Shown here piece by piece: positions 62,931 through 64,000 of a stretch of 64,000 nucleotides of DNA (positions are counted from its first letter, which is position 1; each line of letters starts with the position of its first letter). This stretch comes from Closterium sp. Naga37s-1 (lineage: Eukaryota > Streptophyta > Zygnematophyceae > Desmidiales > Closteriaceae). The stretch is from contig CANJKZ010000068.1 of assembly GCA_947471745.1 (NCBI GenBank), positions 1,903,001 to 1,967,000 of the forward strand, in the 5' to 3' direction. The notes beneath the pieces are model-generated. The model made no database searches. It was given only the letters and a program-made list of their open reading frames with translations, and was not told the DNA's origin. The position numbers and the translations under genes are program-made.

Positions 62931-64000
62931 ATGGCCGGCGGGACTCGTCGAGCTGCAGCGACCAACGTGATTCTCTTAGATGACGAAGATGACGATAACG
63001 AGGATGACAATAACGTGGATGGCGTTGACGAGGATGAGATTGACGTGGTGGAATGGCGCGGTGGCGTGAAGGATACGCGATCGTTGAGGACAAGGCGAGT
63101 GGAGAAGCCGTTGGGGAATGATAGAGCGGCAAGACGAGCGCCAGGACGGTTGGCTAAGGGAAAGGGGAAGGTCGAGGAGGTAGAGGAGGTAGAGGAGGTG
63201 GAGGAGGAGGATGAGTGCGTGGAAGTAGCATCAGGCGCGGGACGCGCTAAAAGCAGTCTCGTTACTAATGGATGCAGTGCTGCAGGCGCGAATGCGAAGA
63301 GAGGAACGAAGCGGGACCGAGAGGAAAGTGGTAAGAAAGGCCGAGATGGGAGAAAGGGTTAGCTTGTTGTGGTGCGTCTGGAAACGTGGCTTTTGTCTGC
63401 CGCGCCTCCATGGCTCCCTACATCTTCCTCTCTCCGCCACTCTCTCCCGTCTCTTCCCCCTCCCAAGTTTCCAGCCTGGGTTCGCATCATTTCATGACAG
63501 CATTTCTGTTCAAGTCCATGTCCATCTTTCGCCCCGCTCCTCCCCTCATCGTCCTCTCCTTCATTGTCCCACACACAGGCGAAGCTTCAAAGAAGCTTCC
63601 ACCCTTGTCGGGGTTTCAAGCGCAGCGCAACCGGGCAACGATGCAAGGCCGTGGGTGTCAGCCCATGGGCCGGCCGGCAGATTACGTCCCTTCCCTCCGC
63701 GCCGCCGCCCTCCTTCCTCCTCACAACAAAGCACCTCCTTCTCATCATGCCACCACCAGCACCAGCAACAGCCAGCAACGTGTTGGTGGTGGTGGTGGTG
63801 CCACCTCTTACTCTCTCGCCAACCAAAGGGAGCCACGAAAGCGTGGGGCCGTTGATGCTGATCCTGACACGCTGCAGTGCGATCTGAGCCGTCGGTCGGC
63901 CGGAGCTGCGCGCGACCACACGGATGGCAGCGAAGGGGGGTTGTATGCACTGTGGCAGGGCCTAGTGAGCGATGCACCCTTGCACACACGCGGGGATGCA
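62931..64000 (+). CDS. Second acidic host-like gene, 5' part (runs off the window)
   Basis: ATG 62931 (GTGACATGGCC, good eukaryotic context) begins MAGGTRRAAATNVILLDDED. Exon 1 (62931-63330) is acidic (DDEDDDNEDDNN, then EEVEEVEEVEEED) and ends in a basic TKRDREESG. A GT donor at 63331 and an AG acceptor ending at 63578 join in phase 1 to an exon open from 63579 to the end of the window (GEASKKLPPLSGFQ...), rich in Pro, Ser, His and Gly. The layout of basic start, acidic run, Lys/Arg-rich end of exon 1 and a phase-1 intron resembles the gene at 36451, but similarity is of composition only. Function unknown; probably nuclear. Confidence 0.55.

Overview
The window is eukaryotic DNA made almost entirely of nested transposable elements. 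The green lineage is suggested by primer-binding sites that look like the complement of plant initiator-Met tRNA, GT-AG introns in the non-transposon genes, and a Ty3/gypsy element carrying a cytosine methyltransferase, a combination reported in charophyte algae and dinoflagellates. A streptophyte alga is my best guess. That is inference; nothing here is diagnostic of species.

Layout. Bases 1-2889 are the 3' half of a Ty1/copia element (copia A) inserted in the Gag zinc-knuckle region of a Ty3/gypsy element (gypsy 1, 2890-6373 and 13677-15571). Gypsy 1 is split again at the RT/RNase H junction by copia B (6374-13676, 5-bp target duplication GGCAC). A second gypsy (gypsy 2, from 15674) follows head-to-tail. 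It carries copia C at exactly the same site (from 20130), so 2890-11277 and 16649-24571 are copies of one ancestral nested unit. Both gypsy copies encode Gag, three zinc knuckles, a DTGA protease and then a C5-cytosine DNA methyltransferase, followed by one in-frame TAA and then RT; gypsy 1 also shows RNase H and integrase. Copia C breaks at 24571. A fifth copia, D (24822-31080), is truncated in RT.

Bases 31362-35344 (minus) hold a probably intact 11-exon transposase of the Plavaka/KDZ-like type, best known from fungi. Bases 36451-41098 are a host-like gene with a very long Glu tract and an intron filled with about 20 copies of TGACGTGGC; its 3' end is replaced by a decayed minus-strand copia of another family (copia E, to about 45240). 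Copia F (46166-53404, LTRs differing at one base) splits a possible small secreted protein gene. Copia G (54364-61878, minus) has identical 134-bp LTRs, a perfect TCAGT target duplication and one uninterrupted 1982-codon Gag-Pol ORF. It is the best candidate for a currently active element and lies beside an F-box/LRR-like fragment. A 167-bp TTA-flanked MITE (62012-62178) and the 5' part of a second acidic host-like gene (62931 to the window end) complete the window.

How the parts fit. The copia elements A-D, F and G are one family: 125-136-bp LTRs, a GC-rich repetitive leader of 0.85-1.1 kb, and one gag-pol frame with a Gly-rich Gag linker and an Ala/Gly/Glu/Pro repeat between integrase and RT. 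Only G has an intact frame. The others carry nonsense codons, poly-C frameshifts, deletions or truncations. All gene structures are read by eye from splice signals and motifs; none has been tested by alignment.
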